Source of the DNA: Rachicladosporium sp. CCFEE 5018 | Lineage: Eukaryota > Ascomycota > Dothideomycetes > Cladosporiales > Cladosporiaceae | Assembly: GCA_002077045.2 (NCBI GenBank) | Contig: KZ111147.1 | Coordinates: forward strand, 1,209,775-1,266,952 | Direction: 5' to 3' | DNA: 57,178 bases | Part shown: piece after piece, positions 9,536-19,883 of the stretch | How positions within the stretch are numbered: position 1 is the stretch's first letter | Layout of the letters: every line of letters starts with the position of its first letter | Program-made: the position numbers and the translations under genes | Notes under the pieces: model-generated | Databases searched by the model: none | What the model was told of the DNA's origin: nothing | The model's input: only the letters and a program-made list of their open reading frames with translations

Positions 9536-11617
9536 ATGTCATATCCCATAGACCAACGACCACGGAGAGTCCCCACGAGGGATCCCATAGCGCAGCACGC
9601 CAATGCGACACCTCGAAATTGGAACGATGAGGAGACCGTACGTCCAGTCACAGTCTATATCACGACTAGAGCGGTGACCACTGTGCCACACTACCGTCGC
9701 CTCGATTCCCTTCCCTATAGTCTCGTACAGGCTCCACCAGAGTTCTTGAATCCGCGACAGGGCGCCACGAGATCCGACGCGCTTCGAAAGACCAGGAGTT
9801 GGAGTGAACAGCACATGCATCCACGGCGACGGCGCTTGGATGAGGCCCATCGCCGCATCTCCAGCGCGCCAGATTCCCGAGTCTTCGAGGCTCCCAAAAC
9901 CTACAGTGACATACAGGATCAACATGGACAGGTGGACAGACGGCCACCACCGCCGCAAGATGCGGGGTTGGGCAAGGGAGGCTGGAAGCGTCCGGTCACA
10001 AATTTCCCTCAGCCTCTCAATGCCGTCGCGCAACGGCCTAGATTCTCGACTAGTGAGTGGGTAGATGCGCCGCAGCTGGGACGTCAACGACCCGCTGTAG
10101 ACCTTCGAAGTACATTGAAGCGTGGTATGATTCATCAGGTTCCCCCGAAAGCCGTTGCTATGCCGGTGGCGCTAGTCTCATCTACGCCTCCTTCGAAAGT
10201 ATCCACCAGTAGACGTAAGAGAACTCTGAACTCGTTCAAGAACTTCGGCAGAAAGATACTCGGTCAGGATGCGAAAAGTCTGGACGTACAGACTCCACCG
10301 AAGGCGGCTGTAATTGCGAAGCCTAAGGTTTCATCACTTCAACCTGCCTCACAGCCAAACTTCCCGCCCAGACCTAGCCGCGCGCCGCCGCTCAACGTTG
10401 CTTGGAATAGTCGTCCTGCCCCAAGTTACGTCTACGCTCCGGCGCGCTCGTCAGAACTGGGCGGGACGCAGGGTCAGTCGTATGAAGGCAGAGGCAAGGG
10501 CCCAGCCGACTTCAGCAACGCCCAGCCGCTTCCGTCACGACAGCGCTACCGCATGCAATATCCTCCGTCGGTCCGCAAGCCCTTTCCTCGCAGAACTGCC
10601 TCGCAGCCGCCTTTCGTCGGCACCATCGTGGAAACGGGCGAGAGTGATACTGAGCATGGTAGAGAAGACAGCACGAACGCCTCCGCAAAATCAGGAGACG
10701 ACGATGTACCATTGACGATTCTGCAGTGTAATGCACTTGCCCGGCGACTTCGAATGCAGCGTGGCATTCCTGCATCCGTCACGATCCCTCCGAGACAAGA
10801 TTCCACTTCTACTGCCGGTCGCACGTTCGTCAGCTTAGCACCCGCGGCTGGTACGCAGCTGACTCGCCAGCCGAAAGGTCGCTTCACCCTTGACAGTGCA
10901 CCGGACAGCGTTGGTGGCGGCGAGAATATGCAAGGAGTACAGAGACCCAACAGCCAATGCACAATCGATAGCGAGACGGGCTCTGTCGCCTCTCAACGCC
11001 TAAATCAAGGAACGCTGCAAATTGCGAATCCGATTCCCCACGATCTGAACAGCTGCATATGCCCAGAATGTCGTGAACTGCGGGTGCTTCGTCGTTACCA
11101 GACTTGCAACTTCCCGAGGCGTACTGAAGACCTAGAGAGGCAAATGACGCTGCTTCAGAGAGTACCTTTGGTACTAGGAACTCAAGACTTCAAAGATCTC
11201 GCGACTGCTTTGAAGGAAACGTGTGATTATGGCTGTTGGTCGCGAGATTGCGCGAGCTGGCAAACGATCGTGGATGAAGAGGAGTGGTTCAAGGGGCTCA
11301 TGAAGCATGTCGTGCCGCTGGAAGTTAAAGTTGCGAAGCTTGTGGCGCAGCATTGCAGCGGTCCAGAAGATAGCGAGGCTGTTGTTGAGGAGGCTCGCAG
11401 GGTCTCAGAGCTCGAGGAAGCTGGTCCCGATGTGCAGTGCAATGCTAATGCCGGCGTGAACGAGTGTCCGACTGAGGAGCCGGCGGGAGTGTTAAGCAAC
11501 GTCGCGTGGAAGTCTGGGTTGCACATGCCGCCGCCGGAAGACGACAAGAATGGAAACGAAGACAGCGTGCTGGGTGCTTGGATTGAGCCGAAGTATTTTG
11601 GAGACGAAGATTTTTGA
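9536..11617 (+). CDS. Large low-complexity protein of unknown function (copy A)
   Basis: 693 aa from ATG 9536 (MSYPIDQRPRRVP); an upstream in-frame extension would need a non-ATG start. Mostly disordered: Pro/Arg/Ser rich, no membrane segment or signal peptide. A basic patch TSRRKRTLNSFKNFGRKILG (about residues 220-240) resembles an amphipathic membrane- or nucleic-acid-binding helix. Residues about 500-600 form the only ordered-looking part, with a Cys motif (CICPECRELR...YQTCNF) and Trp-rich helices (CWSRDCASWQTI, EEEWFKGLMKHVVPLE). The protein ends in an acidic tail GAWIEPKYFGDEDF. No family recognised. The first roughly 460 residues match copy B well; the rest diverges sharply while the last residues are again similar. 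Confidence 0.65.
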   Translation: MSYPIDQRPRRVPTRDPIAQHANATPRNWNDEETVRPVTVYITTRAVTTVPHYRRLDSLPYSLVQAPPEFLNPRQGATRSDALRKTRSWSEQHMHPRRRRLDEAHRRISSAPDSRVFEAPKTYSDIQDQHGQVDRRPPPPQDAGLGKGGWKRPVTNFPQPLNAVAQRPRFSTSEWVDAPQLGRQRPAVDLRSTLKRGMIHQVPPKAVAMPVALVSSTPPSKVSTSRRKRTLNSFKNFGRKILGQDAKSLDVQTPPKAAVIAKPKVSSLQPASQPNFPPRPSRAPPLNVAWNSRPAPSYVYAPARSSELGGTQGQSYEGRGKGPADFSNAQPLPSRQRYRMQYPPSVRKPFPRRTASQPPFVGTIVETGESDTEHGREDSTNASAKSGDDDVPLTILQCNALARRLRMQRGIPASVTIPPRQDSTSTAGRTFVSLAPAAGTQLTRQPKGRFTLDSAPDSVGGGENMQGVQRPNSQCTIDSETGSVASQRLNQGTLQIANPIPHDLNSCICPECRELRVLRRYQTCNFPRRTEDLERQMTLLQRVPLVLGTQDFKDLATALKETCDYGCWSRDCASWQTIVDEEEWFKGLMKHVVPLEVKVAKLVAQHCSGPEDSEAVVEEARRVSELEEAGPDVQCNANAGVNECPTEEPAGVLSNVAWKSGLHMPPPEDDKNGNEDSVLGAWIEPKYFGDEDF

Positions 11618-11717
11618 GCGGGCGGCAAACCCGGCACATGGATAATCTAGGCCGATGTCATGATAAAACGAGTTCATGTCGATAGATATGTTTTGACGCG
11701 TTTCCACGCTCTCCAGA

Positions 11718-13531
11718 CTATTGCGTTTTCGCGATACCAATGCCCTCGAGGCCACCTTCACTCTTCGCCTTCGTGAACAGATTCTCCTTGACCTGCTGCC
11801 GCAACTCCGCAACGTCAGGAACACCCTTACTGCCCCTCCGCTTCTTCACCTCGATCACAATCTCATCCACCATCTCGTCGAACTCCTTGCCCGGATCGCT
11901 GGGCACACCCAGTGTTGCGCCTGCCAGGTGATCCATGCTCTCCACTCTTTGCATTCCGGGTCTGGTACTCCGAGCCTTGATCTTGGACTGAATCCACTTC
12001 TTGCCGGGCGATGCTGTGAAGGCTCCCGCTAGTGTGACGCCGATGATGGGGTAGAAGTAGACTGATGACCAGGCTCGAAGCGAAGATGACATGGTCAGCA
12101 GGATGAAAGGAGTCGTCACGAACGAGAAGGTGGCTTGGGTCAAGACCCAGGAGAAGATGTCGTAGTAGCGCTTTCGAGGGAGCGCCTGCGTTCCGTCTGG
12201 GGTCATGAAGAATGGCCGCACAAGGCGGCGGGCATCTGCAACAATCTGTCAGCAGTGATATTGGACACATGGCGAACAGTGGAAACTCACTCTTGGAAGT
12301 GTTCTGCACAAATGCTGCAAGTAGGAAGGACAGGTAGTAGCCCGAGTAGAACCCATGCCAGAACGCACTCGTGAAGAACGTAGCCAACGTTGCTCGAAAA
12401 CCCGGCTTCTTGCCCTTTGGAGTCACTCGCAGGTACATGTAATTGCGCAGCCAGTTGTTCGTGTTGATGTTCCAGTTGCCCAAATAAGCGTGGCTGTTCT
12501 GCGCAAGCTCAACACCCAACGGCTTGATGTTGGTCAGCCGGTCCCAACTCGCCTTCCCTGTCTTCGGATCCACGCCCTTGTAGCCAATGCCAGCCATGAT
12601 GCAAGCACCCTCAGTAATCGTCCACACGCCGTAGTACTTCATCCGCATGACAAGGTTCATCATGTAGATGTAGAAGATGCGTGTGACGAGTTTGTAACTC
12701 CAGAACTTGTCAGCCAGCACGAAAGCCGGGTTGAAGTACTTGTCGAATTGCAGGAAGGCTAGAATCCACGCTACGCCCGTCGCGAGATTGATCATTGCCG
12801 GCGTCCCACTTCGAGGAATCCTCCGCTTCTTGCGAGTTGGTGGTGCCTTAGCTGGATCGCTGCCGGCTGGCATGTCGAACATGCTCGTCTCCAGCCAGCG
12901 CTTGTAGTCCGCGAAGTCGAATGCCGGTCCAGCCATGAGGCTCGGGAAGAAGGCAACATAGGCAGCGAAGTCAAGTGGTGAAGGCAACTCCTTAAGTGCA
13001 CGGTCACGCTGATAGTCGGTCAACCCTGCCTGGTCTTGCTTTCCGTCCCATACGTTCCAGCAGAAAGCCGTGAGCTTCATGACCATGACCATCTGCGCTC
13101 CAGTGATGTCGACGGAAGATGGACTTGCGGCACGAGCTCGCCCAATGTGCGAGACGCTCATATGGCCCATGAGCACAACGAAGCCGATCCATGGCATGTA
13201 CGGTCCTTCCACGTACGCCGCGATGAGGTAAGCTGCTAAGGCATCGGTCACGAGAAGAGCCAGGCCGGCCCAGAGATCAAAGAGGCCGACGAGGTAAAAG
13301 ACCGAGACGCCGATGATGAAGTAGTTCTTGAGCTTAGGGTTGTTGTCGGGTAATCGCTTCAATAGGGCCGCAAGAGGGTACGACAGTAAGAAACTGAATA
13401 TGAGCTTGAGCTCGTCTGTGGAGGACCCGAGGGCGTTCGCGCCATAGGCGAAGGCTGCGAATTCGTCAGTGGTGTATACGTAACGTCAAGAATATCGACT
13501 TATACTTACGGACATCGATGTAGGGAAGCAT
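11718..13531 (-). CDS. ALE1: Lysophospholipid acyltransferase Ale1, MBOAT family (copy A)
   Basis: Three exons: 13510-13531 (MLPYIDV plus one base), 12291-13454 and 11718-12235; both introns are 55 nt (13455-13509, 12236-12290). The predicted protein is 567 aa, an ER multi-pass enzyme that acylates lysophospholipids with acyl-CoA (Lands cycle). N-terminal DELKLIFSFLLSYPLAALLKRLPDNNP and GLTDYQRDRALKELPSPLDF are typical of the family. NWNINTNNWLRNYMYLR is the MBOAT Asn block, and FWHGFYSGYYLSF holds the catalytic His at about 374. YYDIFSWVLTQATFSFVTTPFILL is a late membrane segment. The tail is basic and then acidic, ending IGIAKTQ. Copy B keeps every splice site and all intron lengths. Confidence 0.93.
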
Positions 13532-14003
13532 GATGTGTCTCTGGCAGAATATCAGCTGCTCAAGAATGTCAGGCCGTTACAACCCCATCGCCAGCATACT
13601 CAAGAGGCTCGGTCGTTTGTAAAAATCGATCGCAGGTCGAGCATTAAGACGATGTACAATTGCTCGTGAATATTGGTATGTCTTCTGCAGAACAACATGA
13701 CTTGGCGAGCGCAGTTTGATGTCATCCCGCATTGTTTGTCGGCACGTGGCAATGGGTTTCACGCGACGCGACCTGTGACGAACTTGCATTGACCATGCAA
13801 TGACTTTCGGCACATCTATGATTTTGGTGTCGCATGAACGCTGGGCGCCATAGATGCGAGTGTTGGTATTCAAGCGTGCGAAATCTTGCTAAGCCCGCTC
13901 CACATGGTCTGCTCGACCACAAACTGTATCACGCCCCAACGCCATCGCTGCCTGTCCAAATCATCATAATAATCGAAGCCTCAGCAATGGCACTCAAGCA
14001 GGC
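13532..14003. other. Intergenic region ALE1 / CENP-A (copy A)
   Basis: 472 bp between the CENP-A stop and the ALE1 start, both on the minus strand, so it should hold the CENP-A 3' end and the ALE1 promoter. Copy B has the same length (33,274-33,745). No gene or repeat seen. Confidence 0.4.
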
Positions 14004-14590
14004 TCAAAAGGCCCCTCCCCGTATTCGCCTAGCAAGTTGTATATCCTTCTGCATTATCGTGACGCGTTTCGCATGTAGCGCGCAGAGGTTCGTATCCTCA
14101 AACAGATGCACGAGAAACGCTTCCGCTGCTTCTTGAAGAGCTTGTATTGCTTGCGACTGCCACATGTGGTGGCCGAATTGCATGGGCGCAACGTTGTAGG
14201 AGACTTCGCGGACCTACGCAAGTTGTTAGCCTCTGTGTTCGGCTCCCGCGGTCCTCGTTCAAGCAGTGGCAAGGAGTTTATATACCAGTCGCGAGAAAGG
14301 AAGCTTCGCCATCAAGAGTTCCGTTGATTTCTGATACCGTCTGATCTCACGCAGCGCAACTGTGCCTGGTTTGTATCGAGGCTTCTTGCGCGTGCCGGGA
14401 CTTGCTGCTTGTATTGTTAGACCCGGTAAACAGATGCTCATCGCGCGTAACAAGCAGCTAGGGGATCCATACCTGGTGGTGCTCCTCGAGGCCGTGGTGC
14501 TTTCGTCAACCTCTTCCCTGATGTCGCTGGTCCTGCCCGTCGTGCGCTTGTGCTCTTGCCGCCTCTCGTGGCCATCGATGTTCGTGCCAT
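14004..14590 (-). CDS. CSE4: Centromeric histone H3 variant CENP-A / Cse4 (copy A)
   Basis: The gene is hidden by two introns. Exons: 14473-14590, 14286-14404, 14004-14213. Introns: 14405-14472 (GTATGG, branch CTAAC, 68 nt) and 14214-14285 (GTATAT, branch CTAAC, 72 nt). The product is 148 aa. The tail starts MARTSMATRGGKSTSARR, unlike canonical H3 apart from ART and scattered K/S. The fold domain begins RYKPGTVALREIRRYQKSTELL, then KLPFSRL joined across intron 2 to VREVSYNVAPMQFGHHMW. QAIQALQEAAEAFLVHLFED follows, then NLCALHAKRVTIMQKDIQLA and RRIRGGAF. The longer loop 1 (VSYNVAPMQFGHHMW, against DFKTDLRFQ in H3), Trp, and AEAFLVHLFED point to CENP-A rather than H3. It deposits at centromeric nucleosomes and seeds the kinetochore. 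An overlapping plus-strand ORF is a shadow. Confidence 0.93.
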
Positions 14591-15148
14591 GCTGTGCTCC
14601 AAGCCCGATGCACTCGTCCTCCAGGCCCTGCCCTGCAGTGTTGGCGGCCAATGCGCTCTCCTCTTTGGTGAGGTCCTGACTCAATGCGCTGCAATGTATC
14701 GCTCCAAGATAATAAGAATTATCGAGCGTGGGTCCAAGCGAGCGTATGTCAGACCAGTCAAGGATGCTACGGGTAGTGTGATGTGCTGACGAGATGCGCC
14801 AGAGTCGAAAGCCAGTATTCCCGATCCAACTTGTCGCGATCAGTCAGTCGCATATCTGGTTGTTTTGGTCCGGCTCTTGGAGAGCACATGCCGAGGAGGC
14901 GCCTCATTTGGCAGGCGCGCGTCTAAGCGGCTCGCTCCGTCACTTTATTCCCCGGATCGCACCTTATCGACGTCACTTAAGTCTCGACACCTGTCCGCGA
15001 TCTGACATCCTTTGACAGCAAACCGCATCTGAATCATAGCAAGCTTTCCGGATCATAATCTCTGGATCTACATGTCTGTCAACTAGTGTCCCCAGGCCTA
15101 AGAGACTCACTTCTCCGAGGGGAGGAGAGTCGCGACTGATCCGACACC
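14591..15148. promoter_or_regulatory. Bidirectional promoter region CENP-A / derlin (copy A)
   Basis: 558 bp between divergent start codons. Copy B has the same length (34,333-34,890) and only scattered substitutions, making this one of the better conserved non-coding stretches of the pair. No specific factor site could be assigned. Confidence 0.45.
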
Positions 15149-16011
15149 ATGGCCGCAATGATGGGTGGAGGCGGAGACGGCGCGCTGGGCCAATTACCAC
15201 TGGAGCAATGGTTCTTCGAGATGCCAGTGTGCACGAGATGGTGGACGACAGCGACTGTATTGACTGGAGTACTGGTTCAGTGCCATATCATAACACCGTT
15301 CCAGCTGTTCTACAGCTATCGCGCGGTCTTTCACAAAAGCCAGGTAAGCGCCACTGAGATGATTTGTGAGCACGAGGGTCGTCCACTGACTTATAATAGT
15401 ACTGGCGACTGTTCACAACGTTCATCTACTTCGGCCCACTATCGCTGAACCTGCTCTTCCACATCTTCTTCATACAACGCTATGCCCGTATGCTGGAGGA
15501 GTCCGCCGCTAGCGTCGCACACTTCAGCTGGCTGCTCTTCTACGCCGCGACAACACTTCTAACAGTCGCGCCGCTCTTCAGTCAAGCGTTCTTGGGTACT
15601 ACTTTGAGCTCGACACTGGTGTACATCTGGAGTCGGCGCAACCCAGACACGCGGCTGAGCTTCCTTGGCCTTCTCACATTCAAGGCGCCTTGGCTTCCCT
15701 GGGTACTTATCGCGTTCAACGTGGTGCTGCATGGCCATTGGCCGAAAGATGAGCTATGTGGCATAGCTGTGGGGCATGGTAAGCTATTGATTGTACGTAG
15801 TTCCACATCGATTAAATGCTGACATTATTTAGTGTGGTACTTCTTCAATGACATATACCCATCTACACACAACGGCTATCGACCGATGGATCCGCCCAAC
15901 TGGTGGCTGCGACTCTTTGAGCGAAGAGCGATACCACCTGCAGATACGGATGTACATGCAGCGGCATTACACCGTGAGGTCGCTGTACCTGCTGTAGCTG
16001 ACATACGGTAG
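15149..16011 (+). CDS. DER1: Derlin family ER-associated degradation protein (copy A)
   Basis: Exons 15149-15343, 15400-15778 and 15833-16011; introns of 56 and 54 nt with GTAAGC donors. The product is 250 aa. Derlins are inactive rhomboid-fold proteins of the ER membrane that help move misfolded proteins to the cytosol for p97/Cdc48 and the proteasome. Visible blocks: WFFEMPVCTRWWTTATVLTG, PFQLFYSYRAVFHKSQ then YWRLFTTFIYFGPLSLN with the conserved WR motif. Later FFIQRYARMLEE and the GIAVGHVWYFFNDIYP block (derlin G-x-x-x-GH-x-Y/W) appear. About five or six hydrophobic segments can be seen. The C-terminus is short and lacks an obvious SHP box, closer to Der1 than Dfm1; the exact paralogue is uncertain. 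Confidence 0.9.
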
Positions 16012-16604
16012 AAATAGAAACCTGTGTGCAAAAAATTTCATCGCTGTCGGACCACAGTGAATTGATCGAGATCGTCCTTGGACACGATGACTAGCCTCCT
16101 ATCGATATTGTACTCTCTCCTTCGCTCATCCGCCAGAGCAGCTTGCTCATACGGCCTACTCACCTTTGTGCAGCAAGCTTCAGTCACTCGCAAGTATTGC
16201 CGCTCCTATAATTCGCTTGAAGGTATCTAATCCCGTGAATGTCCGGGTAGGGTAGGCTACCCTCTCTATACGGCGATCGAGATGTCGTCGACTGCGCAAG
16301 TCCTGGGAACGATAATAGTTTCACCTCATGCAATGGACTACCGCTTTGATGCGTTCAACGATCGGCGCTAGCATTACTCCTACAGAGTCATCGGGCTTAC
16401 GACTACTGCTCGCAGTGCACCAGTCGCTGTTACTCTCGAGCAACTATAAGTCGAATTCCAACGTATATACACACAACGATACTACCACACCCTTCGACCA
16501 AGCCCTCTTCGAACCATCATCTCCATCATATTATTTAGACAAACAATCTCACAGCTCACTAAGACCCATAACATCAGCAATCACACACAGTCTCTCCATA
16601 CATC
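16012..16604. other. Intergenic region derlin / small Cys protein, with a short palindrome (copy A)
   Basis: 593 bp. It includes an inverted repeat GGGTAG-G-CTACCC at 16,250-16,262 that is unchanged in copy B. The following 350 bp is highly conserved between copies and probably holds the promoter and 5' leader of the downstream small gene. An ORF from 16,328 overlaps that gene in another frame and is not credible. Confidence 0.4.
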
Positions 16605-16955
16605 ATGTGCAACATGATCGACCATCTGATGTCAGGTTGCCGTCGCCCCAACGACTGGCCGTCCAACGGCAGGGACGGTCGCGACGATGGCGATAAAGAG
16701 ACCTTCAATCGTTGCGCCATCGATCTTCCGCCGGAGTGCCAGCGTGGCAACCCGCGCTTTCGCCCTGCTCAGGACCGGAGGCGCGAGCTGAAGTGGTATG
16801 ACTGGAACGATGGTCTCTACCGCGACTGCTGGGAAGCAGAGCAGAAGCGCAAGAGGAAGGTCGAGCAGAAGGCTAAAGATATACAGGACAGGAATAGGGA
16901 GAATGGGGAGTCTGAGAGGGCTTGGCAGTGTATTGAGAGCAGAAGCCGGCGCTGA
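16605..16955 (+). CDS. Small Cys-containing charged protein, hypothetical (copy A)
   Basis: 116 aa, intronless, start MCNMIDHLMSGC. It has five or six cysteines in the first 80 residues (C2, C12, RCAIDLPPEC, RDCW), a WYDWNDGL aromatic patch and a highly charged helical C-terminus (EQKRKRKVEQKAKD). Short fungal proteins opening with M-C and spaced Cys are common, but I do not recognise a named family. It may bind metal or form disulphides. No signal peptide. Copy B is shortened to 85 aa by a 24-nt deletion between 9-bp repeats plus a CAG-to-TAG change, so the C-terminal helix is probably dispensable or this gene is weakly constrained. The call rests on the open frame and N-terminal conservation. 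Confidence 0.5.
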   Translation: MCNMIDHLMSGCRRPNDWPSNGRDGRDDGDKETFNRCAIDLPPECQRGNPRFRPAQDRRRELKWYDWNDGLYRDCWEAEQKRKRKVEQKAKDIQDRNRENGESERAWQCIESRSRR

Positions 16956-17418
16956 AGCACGATGGGCTACTCAATGTACAAGCTCGGACGGTTAGCATAG
17001 TCTGAAACGTGCCCAGATACAGGTGATATATATAGCTAGGCTGCACAAGCCCCGGAGCATGGCTTCGTTAGGTGTTTATAGACTCTAAATCGGAAGAAAC
17101 ATGATTCTGCAACGGTTATTGTCCGCGGATGAAACGCCTTCCGTTGACTATCATGGCTCCATCTCAATTTGGAGGCTTGGGATCTCAGAAGCGATGTTTT
17201 GCTGTCGATGCAACATGTGAATGTCCATCCTCGCCTACGTTGAAACACGGAGTCGTCGGCTCAGTCAGAGATCCCGAGTTCTGCCGAGGTGATCGTGAAC
17301 TGTAACAGGTCGACCTCACATTCACCTTGTTTCTCTACTCACTATAATTAACCATGATACTCATATGCTATCTGGCACCCGATCGTGCATCATAGTGAGC
17401 AATCACTGAGTCAGGAAC
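16956..17418. other. Intergenic region small Cys protein / thioesterase (copy A)
   Basis: 463 bp between two plus-strand genes. It contains AT-rich GATATATATAGC at about 17,025-17,036. No gene, RNA or repeat recognised. Confidence 0.35.
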
Positions 17419-18063
17419 ATGACTTCTCATTCGGGGCTCGTCACTTCGAAGGCTGCAACTGCAGACTCGATCGCGCCTTTCCAGCGAATTCCATGGACGG
17501 CAAAGTTGCTCGCGCAACCGGACCTGTTTGTACGACTTCCCAGCTCTCTGGTGCCGAAACAGACCAACGAGGATTCGTTGTTTGCTACGACACTTCGGAC
17601 ACCCTTGACATTGCGAGATTTGGTATCAACGTACATACAGCCTCCGACTGCACAGGCCATAATCACCGAGGTGACGACCTTTTGCACACTTGGTATTGGT
17701 ATGGACGGCCATCCTGGACTTCTCCACGGCGGTATCATAGGTACTCTGATCGATGAAGCCATGGGCATTTTGCAAACTGCCAATTTCGAGCGAGAGTACG
17801 CTAGACGGCGGGCGCTCGGTGAGACGCCGTCGACAAACATGGGAAGCTTCACAGCGTACCTGAATGTGCAATACCTCAAGCCCGTACAAACAAGTATGGC
17901 TGTGGTCATTGTTGCGAAGCACGTCAAGAGGGAAGGCCGTAAGGACTGGATCACTGCCGAAGTCAAGCAAGCGCAAAGCGACCAAGCGAGTCCGGAAGAC
18001 TCGCTCGTTATCTGCGCTACTGGTGAGGGAATGTTTATTGGGTCGAAGCCGAGCAAGCTGTGA
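17419..18063 (+). CDS. Hot-dog fold thioesterase, PaaI/THEM4-like (copy A)
   Basis: 214 aa, intronless. Residues about 85-205 form one hot-dog domain. GMDGHPGLLHGGIIGTLIDEAMG (HGG at 103-105, D112-E113) is the catalytic helix signature of the 4HBT/PaaI superfamily, in which an acid on the central helix activates water for thioester hydrolysis. FTAYLNVQYLKPVQTSMAVVIVAKHVKREGRK gives the paired beta-strands, and ATGEGMFI is the last strand. The acyl-CoA substrate cannot be read from sequence. The N-terminal 80 residues lack a clear mitochondrial targeting pattern. A minus-strand ORF of similar length across the same bases is a shadow. Confidence 0.85.
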   Translation: MTSHSGLVTSKAATADSIAPFQRIPWTAKLLAQPDLFVRLPSSLVPKQTNEDSLFATTLRTPLTLRDLVSTYIQPPTAQAIITEVTTFCTLGIGMDGHPGLLHGGIIGTLIDEAMGILQTANFEREYARRRALGETPSTNMGSFTAYLNVQYLKPVQTSMAVVIVAKHVKREGRKDWITAEVKQAQSDQASPEDSLVICATGEGMFIGSKPSKL

Positions 18064-19446
18064 TCATCGATCCTACATTTAACCCGAGGCTCGATCTTGT
18101 TGGCTAGATGTGGCCTGCGTTTGGACTTCGCCTTTTGTTGAGTCTCGGCTTAGTCAGACGACATAGAATACTGTCTCGGTTAAAACAAGCACTGAAGACA
18201 AGGATGTAAGCTCTACCGGTTCTCCAGAACTCTTGACATAGGTTGCGGAGCCTTTCGAACTCACAGACACTAGAAGAAGTATAATGCTGGCATGTACATT
18301 AACGCTACATACTAAAGGCTCATCAAACGCCATCCCGCGTGGCTGGATCGACCCGGCATCTGACCTGTCCATGTGCAAGTTGAACGCCCCATCCGTACTG
18401 GACTTTCGGGAACCCTTCGGCTCGATCCTCCATACCTAGCACCGATCTGTTGGCCGGAGTGGTCCGCATCAAGCTTTTGCTCAAGCTCCGCTTAGGCGAA
18501 CTTCACCCTCCGACTATGCCTTCCGGACGGTCTAGCTGTCGATTTCGACGGCTTGTACTCGGTCGTACGACGTTGCTCGAGTATATAGTTTTGCTCTCCA
18601 TGACTGTCGATCCATGTTGTTACTCTCGAGGCCACTGTGGCTAATCGGACTGGCTGCCTGGGGACCACTGTCTCTTTCAAAATGGGTCTTGGCCATTGCT
18701 CAGGTCTCGATGTGACGTGCCCGCGGCGATGGCGGGAGAGACCTGAGGATGCGAACATCTTGGCTCGTTGAGTGGACTGGCTTCAGGATGACGAGAGGAT
18801 TTCGAGATTGATGAGGATCGATGATAAAGGTGACGCTTGACAAATGATCAGGACTCTTGAGGAAGCAGAAGAAGCTGATTCACAGCTGGGCGTCGAACCG
18901 AAGAAATACGGCAAATGTGTACTTCGACACTGGGTTCACTGCGCGTTGCTGGCATTCACCCTCGGCAGACTACGTATTCTGTGGCTGCATCATCCGCTAT
19001 GCGGCGGTCAACCCAAGTCTAAACCACGACGATATTGCCAACAGTCGAGCCCATGGACCAGCTCCGTAACCCATTGCACAGCAGATGGGTTCCGTTTTGC
19101 ATGTTCAACCCTCGGCTCAGCTATGGAAACGAGTCCCTCATACGACGAAGCCTTGGAATCTAGAACCGGCAACACGGGCGAGGACGTTCGTGCTGATCAT
19201 TGATCCGTATTCTGCGGTCTTCACGTCTAGGCCTACGCCACTATGGACTACTGCCGGGAAAGCTGTCACTTTCATGCTTTTCCCGTTATCATTGCATGCG
19301 CTAGACGCATGTCTTGACTCAGCCGCATGCATGGAGGGTGCGGGGTGGCGATGTCTTGGCAGCAGAGCTGGTACATGAGGCGCCCTCCAGCTGATGACAA
19401 AGATCTTGGGTATAAATGAAGCTTTGCCAAGAATTTATATTACCAC
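18064..19446. other. Long intergenic region thioesterase / regulatory protein (copy A)
   Basis: 1,383 bp. An ORF at 18,844-19,203 is not conserved in frame: copy B lacks one base near 18,917, so its reading frame differs. From 19,412 onward the sequence becomes identical to copy B and to the third contig. No RNA or transposon remnant recognised. Confidence 0.4.
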
Positions 19447-19883
19447 ATGTCGGAGTACGACTCCGTCTCCGTGGTCACCGCACAGGTGCAGCGTCAGCAG
19501 TCGGCCGACGCAGCGCACCCCACACCTAGCCTACTCCACCAGCCATTGCTGCCGCTCAGCAGCGATCATGCAGACCAGGGACTTGGAGGCTGCAGACAGG
19601 CGAAGGCCAGGCGTCGATCATTGCAGGCTCAGAGGTGGGCAGCCCGAGAAGACTCAGCGACATTGATCTCTACGACTGCTACTCTAGTGACGAGAGGTCG
19701 CAAAGTTCACTTCGAAGATGACGAATCAGTCGTTGAATTGCCGCGCCAGATCGATGTCACTAGAATACAGGACATGCAGCTGCTCGGCAGGTTCCTGCAG
19801 ATCTATCTTCCATCTGCCAGAGATGGCTCCATTGACCAACTAACTTACACTCACTACCTCTCTGATCTGGTGGACAGTACGCC
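19447..19883 (+). CDS. Fungal regulatory protein, 5' fragment cut by gap (copy A)
   Basis: Only the first roughly 145 codons (MSEYDSVSVVTAQVQ...LSDLVDST) are present before the 100-N gap. These 437 bases are identical to the complete gene at 39,925, so this is an assembly-truncated copy and not a biological truncation. See the full gene for function. Confidence 0.85.

Larger units (their letters stand above)
305..19883. repeat. Copy A of a ~19.5-kb duplicated block
   Basis: The same genes, order, orientation and splice sites recur at 19,984-39,595. The first 100 bp (305-404) and last 472 bp (19,412-19,883) are identical to copy B; between them substitutions and small indels are frequent. Probably one haplotype or homeolog. 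Confidence 0.95.

Noticed and set aside
14362..14679. Plus-strand ORF of 105 aa
   Set aside because: Antisense to CENP-A exons 1-2 and intron 1; the histone exons explain the conservation.
16328..16696. ORF of 122 aa overlapping the small Cys gene
   Set aside because: Ser/Thr-rich leader-like sequence in another frame, shortened differently in copy B, no domain.
17427..18056. Minus-strand ORF of 209 aa opposite the thioesterase
   Set aside because: Exact antisense of a conserved hot-dog gene; composition is shadow-like and no domain is recognisable.
18844..19203. ORF of 119 aa in the thioesterase / regulatory gene spacer
   Set aside because: A one-base indel between copies A and B changes its frame; no domain.
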